A stretch of DNA of 64,000 nucleotides from Ryuthela nishihirai (GCA_038380435.1 JAWZYU010000027.1:3469156-3533155), one strand, 5' to 3'. Shown: positions 22,447 to 34,587, counted from the first letter of the stretch. Notes: generated from the sequence alone by a model not told the origin. Made by a program: numbers and translations.

Positions 22447-23265
22447 AAGAATCTATGGAGAGTGTGGAGAAATAGGCGAATACAGTTAAAGACTAAAATT
22501 AGACTGTATAATAGTTTGATTCTCTCTAGAGTTAGTTATGGTAGTAAACGTAGACCCCTTGTTAACAAGACAACAGGAAACTTGATATTTTTGATTCTAG
22601 ATGCTTATGCACTATCTTGGGCATTAGTAATTCAACTTTGTAAGTAATGATGAAGTTAGGCAAAGGAGTCAGCAAGCTCCTTTGAGCAGCATATTATGCA
22701 GAGACGGACTCCATTGGTTTGATCATATTGCTAGTATGCATAATTATAGACTAGCAAATAGGGTAATGTACAGTGTGCCTAAAGGCCTCAGAAAGAGGGG
22801 TGACCTAGGATGTGGTGGATACACAATGTCAATCAGGACTTTGTTAGAATTGGTGTACAGTGGCCAGATGCAGCAGATGTAGCTGAGGAGAGATATGGTT
22901 GGAGAACTTGCACAATCTGGTTTGACTTCCATAGCACAGGGCTGCTTGATGATAGATGAGTTATCTAGTATGAAGCTAAATGCATGTAATTACACAAAAA
23001 TTTAACTTTTAAATGTGTGAGAAAATGCAAGGAAAAATAGATTTCCTGATAAAAGTGAAATTCTTCATGAAACAGTAAAGAATCTCAGGTAAGTTCTATA
23101 GTTATGATGGAATACAGTTAAGAGTTTTGGAATTTGTATATTAGTTGAACAGAGAATAAAAGGTAGCATATCTTAGAAGGTCTTGATAAATATGTGTGTT
23201 AATTTGCATACACTTTTAGATGCTGGGTAAAGTGCCATCCCCATTCAACTATGGAAAGTCATTTT

Positions 23266-23470
23266 CCATGGCTGAGTGGTTGGGGCACTTGGTTATTGAT
23301 CTAAGGGACCTGGGTTCGAGCCTTGGGTAAGGCATGGATGTCTGTGTTATTTTTCTGCTGAAGTCCTGCCATCTTCTCAGACCTTCAACTGTGGCATATA
23401 AACTAACAAGCTCCTCTGAGACCTCTGTGGTAAGCAGCTGCTTGAGGGGTATTTATTTCATTTATTATTT
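23266..23470 (+). mobile_element. SINE-A copy
   Basis: Head CATGGCTGAGTGGTTGGGGC with box B GGGTTCGAGCC, then the shared body (TTTTTCTGCTGAAGTCCTGCC, AAGCAGCTGCTTGAGGGG) and T-rich tail. It is in plus orientation. Confidence 0.85.
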
Positions 23471-24300
23471 AAAGCTGGCAGTGAAATTAGAACAGGGATT
23501 ACAAAACATCCAGTACATAAAACAAATACAACAGAAATAAAAGAAAACAGAAGTGAATAAGTAACACTGCTACCTATTATCAGTGTGAAAACCCAGCTTT
23601 GAATCAAGCACAGAAGACACAGCTGCAATGTTGCTCAGTGCATGGGCGGTATACCTACTTAGAAAAATGCACATGGTCATCCAGTGAATACATCAATTTT
23701 ATCCATCATAAATAATGGATGAAAATTTTATTTCCTCGCTTAGTATTTATATTTATATTAATCTTTTGTTTTTATTTGCCTAAATTTATATTCACTTAAT
23801 TTCTATAGATTTATAAATTATTATCTTTTAGAGTTATGATACTCTTCACCAGTTCTTTCTAAGGAGGAAGACTTACACCTTGTTACTGCAGATATTCTTC
23901 TAGCATTGCTTTAATTTCTTGTTCTTTTTTAACATTTCTTGGTTTTTCAGTACAAAAACTTTGATCTTTTCCCATTTTTTGAGAATGAAAGTCTTGGATA
24001 CTAAAGCAGAGAGAATTTTCTTCAATCACTAGTAAACACACAGATTATCTGTAGACACAGAATTCAAGAAAGGCTTTGACAACCCCTAACATATCTTGGC
24101 CGTGCTACTCTGGTGTCTGGTGATAGTGACATGATAATTCCTTTAGCCTCTATGCACTACCTTTTCAGCATTTTGCCAAGATCTCCAAAATGCAACGTTT
24201 AAAGATAAAAATCCATAAAATTCAGCAAAATTAAAAGAAACAAAATATCATGTTATTCAGGAAGAAATTATCTTTTTGATTAATGTATAATTTCACTGCT
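23471..24300. other. Unassigned intronic sequence
   Basis: No recognised gene, RNA or repeat apart from AT-rich background. Confidence 0.45.
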
Positions 24301-24354
24301 TTTATTCACCAAGTTTTAGAAAATTAACCCTTAATTTTATAGTCAGATCAATTT

Positions 24355-24606
24355 TTTTCACTATCACTGTAAAAAAGTCATATTAAAATTAAGTTTTTCT
24401 AAATTTGTTATTTTTTTATTTTCATAAAATTCTAAATTCTGTTTAATTTGGCATATAACATGACCTATTTCTGTTGATTGGTTATTTGTTAAAAAAATTC
24501 TAAAGTGACTTTTTTTTTTGTTCAGCACAGTTGATGAAAAGTCTGTTCTTCTCAAAGTATACTACCAAGAAAAAATATTAGAAGAATAAATATCTCCCTG
24601 GCATAA
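24355..24606 (+). repeat. Repeat X copy; its right part is one arm of an inverted repeat
   Basis: Contains TTTAATTTGGCATATAACAT and the adjacent repeat X blocks. Bases 24487-24606 reappear as an inverted copy at about 24718-24838. Confidence 0.65.
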
Positions 24607-25028
24607 CCCTAACAGTGTGCCTAAAGGCCTCATAATCCATTAGCTCAAATTGAAACTTTGAAGGAATGAAAAAGTAAGTAAACGAAAAACTTCTTTTTCT
24701 TTGAAAATTAGATTCTTATATGTGCCAGGGAGATATTTATTCTTCTAATATTTTTTCTTGGTAGTATACTTTGAGAAAAACAGGCTTTTCATCAACTGTG
24801 CTGAACAAAAAAAAAGTCACTTTAGAATTTTTTTAACTTTCCTCAGAATGAGGGGGAGACCTAGGATGCGGTGGGCAGACAATGTCAAACAGGACCTTGT
24901 TAGAATTGGTGTGCAGTGGCCAGATGCAGTAGATGTAGCTCAGGATAGACTTGCTTGGAGTACTAAATTGCACAGTCTGGTTGGACCTCCGTAGCCCATG
25001 GCTGCTTGAGGATGATGATGATGATGAA
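24604..25028 (+). pseudogene. RTE-like LINE 3' fragment (copy G), split by an inverted duplication
   Basis: A 24-base LINE piece (AACAGTGTGCCTAAAGGCCTCA) at 24605 is separated from the rest of the C-terminal block (24843-25028, RGRPRMRWADNVKQDL ... LHSLVGPP, then GAT repeats) by about 210 bases. The inserted part includes an inverted copy of the DNA just left of the LINE. Confidence 0.75.
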
Positions 25029-25067
25029 TGGGTTATGGCAAAAATGAAAATAGGTATTTTATTAGTA

Positions 25068-25270
25068 ATTATTAAAAAAAATTACCCCTCAAGAGCTGCT
25101 TACCACAGAAGTCTGACAGGAGCCTGTCAGTTTAATATACCATAGAGATCTGTGAGAAAGGCTAGATCTCAGCAGAAAGACAACACAAACATCCATGCCT
25201 AACCCATTCCTCAAAACCAATCCCTCTGATCTGTAGCCAAGGGTGATAAACCACTTGGCAACTGTTCCAG
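25068..25270 (-). mobile_element. SINE-A copy, diverged
   Basis: Minus-strand element with body AGCAGCTCTTGAGGGG and AACTGACAGGCTCCTGTCAG. The head is decayed (box B poorly kept) and part of box A is seen as CCAAGTGGTTTATCACCC. Confidence 0.75.
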
Positions 25271-25850
25271 TTGCCAAGTGGTATGAACATTACTACCTAC
25301 AGTACACAGGCATACAACATACAACAACATAAAATGTATTGTTTGCCATGTTAAATCACCATTAACCCACTTTTCATAAAAACTGTGATTGAAGATAATT
25401 TAAGGATCTGAATCAAACCTATTTCATTCCTAATTTAATTTTCTACATATTTGTTCATTATTTAGAGTTAAAGAAATATTGGAATATTTAACAGCAATAA
25501 TTCCATTTTAAATAATGGCTCTGAAAAGTTAATAAAAACAAGTTCAAATTGAAACAATAACACTGTTATACTAAATTTGACTAATACATGTAAGATAATT
25601 TTTAACAGTTTGCATAATAATTATATTAATTTTTGCCTATTTCAAGCCAACATGCTAAATATTTCAGCTCCATAACTTTATAAATGCTGAATGAATGTTG
25701 GAAATCAGATCTAAATAGACTTGATTAAGATCTTTAAAACGTCTTCGGTCATGTTTTTTCACAAAAACTTATTTAAGAATTACTGAGTTCTCTATGAGTT
25801 ACTATTGACATAGCATGGATATAGACTTCCTTCCTGGATTGCCAAGTGAA
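25271..25850. other. Unassigned AT-rich sequence
   Basis: Nothing recognised in this interval. Confidence 0.45.
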
Positions 25851-26787
25851 CTACGGTGGGTAGGAGTATAAATTGGTATGTTCGACCTCTTGTCGGGATG
25901 AGGAAGATTGCTGGTGGCACAAATATGACACTAGACTTACGTGGTAAATATCTAACATCATCTCCAAGATGACGCTCTTATCCTTTCAACAGCCAGCAAG
26001 AGAGTGATTTCTCTCCACTCCATCATGTGACAAGGGTCAGGGTCACACATAGTCCCCAATACCTGATGGCCCTTCAGCTGACCATCGATTCCCAGAACTG
26101 CAAGCCAAGCCCAGGACTTAATTCCACAAAACAGGAATGCTTCGCCTGGCCCTCATTGTCGCAATAATGGCTGCCTGTTGTTGTTTGGAGAGAGGAAGTT
26201 ATAGGATGGAACAATGGCCACTGCAACTAGCTCTCCCAACTTCCACATGCTGCTAGTGAGACTCTTACACACCTCTTACCTTCTAAGTCAAAATTGAGAC
26301 AACCACTTGTCTTAATTTTGGCTACAAATATCTCAATAACTGAAATAAGTTTTTGCACTCTTTCCAACTTCCTGAATAGATCAATTCATCTTGAATATGT
26401 AAAAATATATACAGGAAATAACAAAACTATGATGAAAGTTAGTCACTGTTGCATTAAGTCATTATTAACAGTCACAGAGTCTACTTATGTTAGAGCATAC
26501 AAAGTTTGTGAACTTTGTCCATTGCAAATGTTCGTCAATCAGTTTGCGAAAGTCTGCCAACTTTATTTTGCACAGTTGATTGCTGCACACACTGTGTGAA
26601 GACCTGTTGCTGGTCAATATCCAGTATCCTTCATCACTGATCCGGCTGTTCATAGTGTCCAGTGCACCAGATGGGGGAGAGAAGTAGGTGAAAAGCATGG
26701 CTGATTCATCTGCTCATTCATCCCAGTCACAATCATCACCCTAAGCCATACATATGTGTCAGTCCCCCACTCTTTGTATATCCCATA

Positions 26788-27470
26788 CTAGTTACCCAAA
26801 GCAGGTTCATGCAGACGTGAAAGAGCATCTGCATTCCAGTGAGCTGATCCTTTCTTATAATGGATCCATGCATTATATTGGGGTAAAGCTAAAGACAATC
26901 ACTGCAGTTTGCTACTAGATGATGCTGCTGCTGTTATATAACTTAGTGGGTTGTGGTTTGAGAAAATTTCGACCCAGGACCCATACAACCAGGTCACAAA
27001 CTTTTCCAGAGCATGCACCATTCCATAAGCTTCACGCTCAATGGTAGCCCAATGCCATTATGTCTCAGTCAGTATTTTAGAGGCAATAGGGCAATGGTAC
27101 CCCTGAGCATCCAGTAGCGAGAGACATGCTCCAACCACATTAGCTGATGCATCAGTATGCAAGATAAATGACTCTGAACTTGAATATTCAGTCGCATTAT
27201 ATAGCCCTCCTTTAACACCTCAAATGACCTACCCACTGCATCACTCCATTGCAATTGTTTCAGTGCTCTCTTTTGGGTCATAACTGTGAGAGGTTTTGCT
27301 ATATCAACATAATTGGCAGAGTAGGGTCAGTAATAATTAAAAAGCACCAGTATGCTTTTTAGCTCTTTGTGCAAGGTGTTGTCATTTCTTTGATCACTTT
27401 CAGTTTTTTCAGATCAGGACAACGTTTGCCTGAACCCACAACACAACCTAAATAACTGGTTTGCCCTCTC
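26788..27470 (-). pseudogene. Gypsy relic RT C-terminus and RNase H
   Basis: Contains YLGCVVGSGKRCPDLKKLK and IAKPLT with MTQKRALKQLQWSDAVGRSF (the connection after the RT palm), then FILHTDASANVVGACLSLLD (RNase H start) and finally ALSRLHEPALGN before a stop at 26788-26790, preceded by KGSAHWNAD. No integrase follows the NADALSR block, which is the usual end of RNase H in Ty3-type elements. The RT fingers and YxDD are deleted. Confidence 0.7.
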
Positions 27471-27599
27471 TTGCTGGGTGGGTCAAAATGTCCTGATATA
27501 TCCATTCCCAAGACCCGGAAAGGTAATGCAGGTCGAGCACATTGTTGCTTCTGCACCCCAAAGCACACAACTGACAATCTGCACAAGATTTGCAGCATT

Positions 27600-27800
27600 G
27601 TTCCCGTGGCCGAGTGGTTTGCACGCTTGGCTACTGATCTAAGGGACCTGGGTTCGAGCCCCAGGTAAGGCATGGATGTATGTGACGTTTTTCTGCTGAG
27701 GTCTTGCCATCCTCTCAGACCATCTACTATGGCATATAAACTGACAGGCTCCTGTCAGACCTCTGTGGCAAGCAGCTGCTTGAGGGGGTATTTTTTTTAT
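27600..27800 (+). mobile_element. SINE-A copy in the gypsy integrase
   Basis: Well-kept head CCCGTGGCCGAGTGGTTTGC, box B GGGTTCGAGCCCC, body and T-rich tail, in plus orientation. It interrupts the integrase remnant. Confidence 0.88.
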
Positions 27801-27935
27801 TATTATTTTTAATATCACGAGTAATGCATGGACACAAAAAAGACAGGCATACCCGTTGATCTGTTTTAACAATACTGAGATGATCACTCCAAATACTGCT
27901 GAGGACCAAAACTTCCTTTCTACTCTCAGTAAGTA

Positions 27936-27988
27936 ATAAAAATAAATAAATAAATAATAAATACCCCTCAAGCAGCTGCTTGCCACCC
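27936..27988 (-). mobile_element. SINE-A 3' end fragment
   Basis: Only the last about 50 bases (GGCAAGCAGCTGCTTGAGGGG and an ATTT-repeat tail on the minus strand). A strongly 5'-truncated insertion. Confidence 0.75.
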
Positions 27989-28533
27989 CAGTTGCAAATA
28001 TTTTCCATCAACTCCTTTCACTACATGATAGACCAAGCCACTGCATATAATAAAATCGACTTTGCCACATTTAGATCCTTGCCAGATACTGTCCAGTGAT
28101 GCATCACTCAGTTGAGCTCTACGGAAGTGCTCTGATTTGCTCAAGTTTTCAAACATTGCTTCAGCAGCTGCATCCTTGCAAGTGGTAATGCTATTCGTTG
28201 CTCTGCTTCTTCTCTCTCATTCCCTGCTGTGCATGCTCTGTAATTGCTCTGCTTGCCTTGTGATGTCACTCCCTCATTGTGCAACAGCTGCTCCAGCTCC
28301 ACTGCACCTGCTGGCTTTGGAGTGGTTGCCATAGCAACCAAGCTATGAGGCACTGCCGTCTTATTTCACAGCATCCTGTGATACTTCAAACTCTTGCTCG
28401 TTTTTCCACTATGTTCTATGCTCACAATGGGAGTTTCAGCTTTTGCAACTACTAGGGCATAAGTGCATTCCAACTGCTCAAGCTGAGGAGAAACACTGAG
28501 ATTCTACACTGAGATTCTCAACAATTGTGGCAA

Positions 28534-28833
28534 TTAATTGACTAGAATGCGGAAAGGTATATTAAATTGATGGCTACCGATTCCCCGAAAGCCACTCAGA
28601 AAAATTCGACCTGACAATCTTAGGAATCTTTCTGTAACAAGCTCTTGCTTCACCATACTCAACTCCGTCCCTGAGTCCAGAATAGCTGTACAAGTTTTGC
28701 CATCATAACTCAATTCTACCTTCTCTAACTCACTCAAAGGAACCTTGCACGATGCCTTTGGGACACCAATGGGCACTCTTTCCAATGCACAGAGCTTTGT
28801 CCTCATTATAACTATCTTCACTGTGCAGTGCAA
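28534..28833 (-). pseudogene. Gypsy relic aspartic protease
   Basis: An open block of 99 residues contains AILDSGTELSMVKQELV, the DSG active-site motif of retropepsins, followed by LSGFRGIGSHQFNIPFRI. It lies directly after the gag zinc knuckle, as in Ty3-type pol. It would process the polyprotein. Confidence 0.75.
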
Positions 28834-28839
28834 CTGCCA

Positions 28840-29806
28840 CTCTTACATTAGCAGTGGGTGCCTTCTTAGAATGTTGCAGCTGAGGACAGTCCCTCTTCAA
28901 ACGTTTGTTGGAACCACAAACATAACAATTATATGTTTGTTGTAACTGAAGTTTTTTTATCTGTTGGTTGGGGGCTTAGCAACCATCCATGAACTCTCTT
29001 TTGCAAGGTGGAATGCATGCAGCAAGTGCAACCTTCTTTTCAGGATATTGAGACCTATCATTTAGCTGTATGCTTGCTAAATGTGTATGAGACAGTCTAC
29101 TAGTTCCTAGTGTCTGAGCCAGTCTGCTCTTTCTTGCAGAGACATATTCTCTGGTGCTAGAGGCACCTCAGATTGGAGCTTGTCGCAAAGTAAAAGATTG
29201 ATGAGGGCCTCAAATGTGCTAACCTTAAGACTCCCCAAGTATCACCATCACATTTCATGAATTCTCTCTGAATATGAGTCCCAAGTTCCACTGCCTTATT
29301 TCTTCACTCCGTCTAATTGTAATTTATACTAGACTGCAGAACTCTCCAAAACATATTTTTTGAGCATCTCATAGTCATCTGCATCCTCCACTGGCAAAGA
29401 GCCAACAAATTAGTCAACTTTTCTTGGAAAATTAGCAACACTACCTTCCCTTTTATATCCTGGGCATACCTGGGATAGCAAAAATGCCCTCTATTTGCTG
29501 GAAAAATATGAGCATATTGTAGAGGGTTTGCTCACGTGGTCAGATTCACATGAACAGGACCCATGTGAACCACTTCTATTAGAAAGTTAGCCATCTCCCC
29601 CTAGCCATCTCAAAGTCATTTTGTATTTGGACATTTCTTAGCTCAAATTTCCTAGCTTCCTTTCTTTCTTGCACTTTGAACTTCATTTTTAGCATAGCTA
29701 TTTAATGGGCTGTGCACACATGCTTGCTGTAACATTCCGCTATTCCACTCACTGGTGAACATCTGCTGTCAGGATTCCCTATCAAACTCGCCACACTATC
29801 CTCCAT
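28840..29806 (-). pseudogene. Gypsy relic gag with degenerate zinc knuckle
   Basis: Starts MEDSVASLIGNPDSRCS, continues with a charged helix-like block (ARKFELRNVQIQNDFEMAR) and in other frames a capsid-like region. Near 28930-28886 it encodes CYVCGSNKRLKRDC, a CX2CX4?X4C knuckle in which R stands where H is expected. Several stops interrupt it. Gag would form the particle and package RNA. Confidence 0.6.
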
Positions 29807-30357
29807 GTTATGTTCTGTTGGTCCTGTTGTTTCAGTGTTATACTTTTGAACTTACATACTTTTGCGTTCCTGCATGTGTTATATAGCAGAACACAAGGCA
29901 ACAATCAATAACAGAAATAAGTTCATACACTAAATTTCACCACATTGAAGTCGTATTCATAGATCAGATGCACTCTAGTAGGGATGTCTTGCATCACTTG
30001 TTCCTCTGGCACACAATAAAATTTCAGAGTCACCATGTACCACTCCTTTTACTCAACTGTGCTGACAACAGCTATAAACTTTCTTCCTGGGTTATGGAGC
30101 AATGGCCACTCCAACTAGCTCTCCCCCCCCCCCACTTCCATGCTGCTAGTGAGACCCTTACAATGGAACTGCACCTAATAAAGTGTCCATTGAGTGTACA
30201 CTGATATTACAGATCTTACATATGCACTTAACATCAAATTACTTTAGAATTTGTATTAGATGATTTTGAGTAATTATTTTGATCTTATTCCTAAATTTAA
30301 TAGAATTAAAACACCAGATCTCATTTTATTACAACTTATCTCATTTTCAAACAAGTT

Positions 30358-33300
30358 AACCCTTTCTTTGTCGGAGCCTGAAGAAATACTTTCATCTTTC
30401 ACATTCTAGTGATCGGAGACCGAAGTTTCTCTCCTGTAGTATAAGGTTGTAAAAAAATTTTCCGAATAGAAATCCAAATTTTTTTCAACTGTTACTAATC
30501 AAATATCGAAAATAGCATTTAAATTTATGATATAAATTTTTACCTATTGATTTCGCTTTAAAAAAATTATAAGGTTTAAAAAATAAATCTGTTTCAGTCT
30601 GCAGTTAATGTATGCGCTTGTTCAGTCACCGTAAACAACATCAAGTAGTACTGATTTAGTTTATGCCTTTATTCTGTCATACTGTGCTTAGATTATTGAT
30701 TGGTTGCATTTCTCTGTATTTAGCACTATTTATAGCTCTACTAGAGTTGCAATGCTTTCTAAACTTTTAACGTAAAGATATTTTTTTACAACCAGAAATC
30801 ACACAATTGGCTTTCAATCAATATTTTAATAGACTTTTAATTTTAAAGACCTTTTTTTTTTAGTTACTTTAGTGCTTCTAAAATTATTTTTTATTGCATC
30901 TCAACTGAATATTGCAATTATAAACAAAAATTAATTAAAACAATCAAAAGCAAAACTGCTAGCGATGTATAATGGCAGCAATCAAAACAAACATTAGGAT
31001 TACTCAGAGTGCAATTTTTAAAAGGTAGGACTTTATTATCTTGAAATGTAATTAAAAGTATTGATAAATAAACTAATTATGGTAGAAATGGAAAGCAAAA
31101 TGGAAGTAAAGCGATCTTTAACTAAAATTTCTGCCAGAATTTTAGAATTAACTTTTTTGTAGCAGTTATAAGAATCTTTGGCTTGATGGTTTGGCTGGCA
31201 AAGCCGAGGAAGCAGTTAGACAGCACCAACAGCAGAGAGCTGTACCAGATAGTTAATGTTTTGTGTGGTAGAAAACGGACAGGTATACAAGGATTGAAGG
31301 ATAAACAAGGTAAGGTTATAGAAGGGGAGGATTCTGTCATGGCTAGGTGGGCTGAGCATTTCAGTGATGTTCTAAACAATGTAGTTAGTTCTACTCCCAT
31401 TGTTTGCAATGATGATAGATGCATTGGTGGCTTTAATGTTGGCCCTATAACACAATCTGAAGTTATTTTGGCTGTTTCTAAAATCCCCAGGGGTATATGA
31501 AATTACTACCGAAATGCTTAGAGCTGGGAATGTTTCGGTTACCACTTGGATGACTGAAATTCTGAATATCTTTTATGATAAAGGCATGGTTCCTAAGGAT
31601 TTTACCAGAGCTATTGTTATCCCTATTTTCAAAAAAGGTGATCGCAGTTCTTGTGATAACTATAGGGGTATCAGCCTACTCTCTGTTCCAGGGAAAGTGG
31701 TAGGGGATGTGTGGATCAGATATTTTCACTTAGGCAGATTCTTGAGAAATGTTTAGAGTTTCAGAAACCTTTGGTTTCTGAAAAAAGGCTTTCGACTCTG
31801 TTGATCATTATAATTTGTGGTTGATTGTGAGATCATATGGTACACCTGACAAGTTAGTTAACATAATGAAAGCTCTCTATAATAACACTGAGTCGTGTGT
31901 GAGAGTTGGTAAGGCTTGTAGCAATTGGTTTAGCATTACTTCTGGTGTTCGACAGGGGTGCATTTTGTCTCCTTTTCTCTTTAGCTTGGTTATTGATTAT
32001 GTAATGCGAAGTTCACTTCAAGGGAAAGATTTTGGCCTTAAATGGACTGGAGATATGAAAATTTCTGATTTAGATTATGCTGATGATTTAGCCCTTTTGG
32101 CAAATGATGTTGATGAGATGAACTCTTTCATTCGAGCTGTTGATGAGACTGCTAGTAGAGTAGGTTTGGTTATGAACAGAGAGAAAACTAAAGTGATGAA
32201 AATTGGTCAGGCAGGCTGTGATTCAGTTAATCTGAATGGTTGCAGTCTTGAGCAGGTGTCACAGTTTAATTATCTTGGGAGCTATGTAACAGATAATGGT
32301 GATGTGCGGCATGAGATTAACAGACGAATAGGGATTGCTGCCGGGACTTTTAAGAATCTATGGAGAGTGTGGAGAAATAGGCGTATACACCTAATCACTA
32401 AAATTAGACTGTATAATAGTTTGGTTCTTTCTAGGGTTAGTTATGGTAGTGAAACTTGGACACTGTGTAAACAAAATAACAGGAAACTAGATGCTTTTGA
32501 TTCCAGATGCTTATGCAGTATCTTGGGCATTAGGTGGTTCACCTTTGTAACTAATGATGAGGTTATGCAAAGGAGTTTGCAACCTCCTTTAAGCAGCATA
32601 TTGTGCAGAGAGAGACTCCGTTGGTTTGGCATGTTGCCCGTATGAATAATTATAGATTGGCGAATAGGGTTATGAACAGTGTGCCTAAAGGCCTCAGAAA
32701 GAAGGGAAGACCTAGGATGCGATGGGCAGACAATGTCAAACAGGACCTTGTTAGAATTGGTGTGCAGTGGCCAGATGCAGTAGATGTAGCTCAGGATAGA
32801 CTTGCTTGGAGAACTAAATTGCACGGTCTGGTTGGACCTCCGTAGCCCATGGCTGCTTGAGGATGATGATGATGCAGCTTCATAATAAAGTGACTCATTC
32901 TCAAATTAAATGCTTACGTTAAGCTTTAGATGCTTTGAACATTTTACTGATTTTTTTCTTATATTTTTCAATTTTTATTTAAATTATCTAGTTTCGAAAG
33001 CAAAATAATTTTTTATTGATTTAGGTTTAGAATTTGACAATCATCAAAAGTCTAAGAATATGCATGATGCATTATATGCATAAATGACTAAATAATTTAG
33101 GCAAAATAAAATAAATGAAAGATTTAAGCAATAATAGAAATATTACGATCTGTTTATATTAGAAATATAAAATAATATAGAAAACATGGGAAAAAGTATA
33201 TACATTTTTGAAATTTTACCAAATATAAAATGGAAAAAACATAGTACACTTTTGCAATGTTTTAAAACAATGCTTAAAAAATTTAACGTACCATTTTTTT

Positions 33301-33480
33301 CTTCTTCAAAATTTTGCCATTTTATTAAGCACAATTAAATGTTCTTTCCTTTGGTATACAACATGACATATTTCTGTTCATTGGTTACTTCAGGATGAGG
33401 TTCTAAAGCTGTTTATTTTATTTTCTGAAAATACTTTGAAATAAATCTTGCCACCATAGTGAGTTCAGTTTCAAAAACCT
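30358..33480 (+). repeat. Long dispersed repeat Y, copy 1, carrying a LINE
   Basis: 30358-31169 and 32874-33480 match 61808-62820 and 63650-64000 in the same order and orientation. Shared landmarks include TTTCATCTTTC.CATTCTAGTG, GTAGCAGTTATGCAGCTTCAT (split here by the LINE), TTTAAATTATCTAGTTT and TTACTTCAGGATGAGGT. There is no coding frame. The repeat X blocks fall inside it. Confidence 0.75.
31170..32873 (+). pseudogene. RTE-like LINE, 5'-truncated copy H
   Basis: Begins in the linker (AAGAATCTTTGGCTTGATGG), includes FKKGDRSSCDNYRGISLLSV, then a deletion removes the RT motif 1-2 part up to GRG, and continues with SGVRQGCILSPFLFSLVIDY and LDYADDLALLA (the YADD catalytic box), a C-terminal region KNLWRVWRNRRIHL and the end LHGLVGPP, followed by a GATGATGATG tail. 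A 14-base deletion near 31477 shifts the frame and is shared with copy K. The insertion point is defined by the uninterrupted repeat Y copy at 62650. Confidence 0.88.
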
Positions 33481-34587
33481 GACATTGTAACAGTTAATAA
33501 TCACAGAGAAAACATAGGAAAAAATGTTTTTCTGCTGCCTGAATTACTGTTTATAATTTTTTTCCCCCTTCAAAAAGACATTTAATCTGACCTGGTGTAC
33601 ACATGATTTTTTTTTTATTTACAAAAAATTTTCCCTGGAGTTGTCCAATGAAATGGCTTCAGCTTTTTTTTTCTTGCTTTCACTCAAATTCCAAAATTGT
33701 CATTCTTCTGTATCAAGAGATTTAATCACAAACTACACTGTTTTAAAAGGGTTATTCAAATGCCCTTATTGCTCATTAGCTTGTTCTCCTATAGTTTGTT
33801 GCAAAATGCAATGTATAATAGTACTAGCTTATTATCCTAAAAACACAAAGACTTCTACATAAGAAGCATGAAGTGTTGGCCTTTGATACTAATCGAGTAT
33901 TTTATAAGTTCTTATATATACTCACATATATTATACTGACAGGTTGTACTTGCTTAGTTGTATGTCCTGTGAAGTAGATGTTTTGTAGTTCTGTAGACTT
34001 GGCTGGTACACTCAACACTTTCATGGAGGAACACAGTCCTGGTTATCTATGGTGCACTTGACAACATAGATAACCAGAAAGGAAAAGGCTTGAAAAGGCT
34101 TGAGAAGTGTTTGTGTTGTTAGGATAATTAATAAGCTAGTACTATTACACGTTGCATTTTGCAATGAGGTATATGAGAACAAGCAACAATATTCACCAAC
34201 ACAAGAACAAGACACGGAAATCTTTTGGCTCAGCACTCACCATTATTGTGTCATGAAGCTAACCTCAATGGCATTAGAATGAACTTGGTAAAATATAGAC
34301 CACTCTTTTTGCACCACTCTACCTATACTCATCCTCAGGGAGACCATTTGGTTTCACACAGTTTTACAATTCGTCCATGCTGACATGCTTGGCAAAAGGG
34401 TCAAACTGATAATTTCACATCACCCCAATATTTTATATCAACTTTCTCATAGCCTGCTGCAGGAATCTACAATGCCTAAAGCATTTGGCTTAGCCACTCA
34501 GTTTTGCCCTGTAATCTCTCACAGTGTTTGTCGTGGAAATGCAATCATTTGCGTATATCACTGCCCTGCACTCACTGCTGATCCACC
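33481..34587. other. Unassigned sequence with a 78-bp inverted repeat
   Basis: Arms at 33779-33856 and 34103-34184 are inverted copies with a few differences. A smaller hairpin (GGTTATCTATG / CATAGATAACC) sits between them at 34040-34078. No coding motif is seen. Confidence 0.6.

Larger units (their letters stand above)
19815..22945 (+). pseudogene. RTE-like LINE, copy F, split by two insertions
   Basis: Begins with AAATGGTAGCTAGGTAG, has the long leader and endonuclease remnants (20340-20680), is interrupted by the palindrome at 20683-21034, and resumes with endonuclease and linker. The open block 21419-21856 includes WVSPDGLHKNMIDHILINSE, IGSDYYLVKSVL and the frame-disrupting T and A runs. 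Early RT-side sequence ends at about 22146. Repeat Z (22147-22446) and a large deletion replace most of RT. The C-terminal block returns at 22447-22930 (RVWRNRRIQLKTKIRLYNSL). It is inactive. Confidence 0.85.
27480..28157 (-). pseudogene. Gypsy relic integrase N-terminal half, interrupted by SINEs
   Basis: Reads SKSEHFRRAQLSDASLDSIW and KVDFIICSGLVYHVVKG (the region ahead of the H2C2 domain), then after a SINE tail VLVLSSIWSDHLSIVKT (H2C2 zone), and after a second SINE PALPFRVLGMDISGHFDPPS, which is the start of the integrase core. The rest of the core, with its catalytic acids, is missing. It lies upstream of the RT remnant, not downstream. Confidence 0.6.
25851..30162 (-). mobile_element. 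Ty3/gypsy-type LTR retrotransposon relic
   Basis: On the minus strand the order is LTR start (30162), gag (29806 to about 28840), protease (28833-28534), integrase N-terminal part (28157-27480), C-terminal RT (27470-27240), RNase H and a stop (26788), and a second LTR start (26269). The LTR claim rests on about 75 bases shared by 26195-26269 and 30088-30162, both beginning TGTAAGRGTCTCACTAGC on the minus strand. Beyond that the two ends do not align, so one is deleted or diverged. Two SINE-A insertions, deletions and many stops show it is dead. Confidence 0.7.

Noticed and set aside
27359..27673. Minus-strand 104-residue open frame as one protein
   Set aside because: It runs from a SINE head into integrase and RT pieces; it is a chance fusion across element joints.
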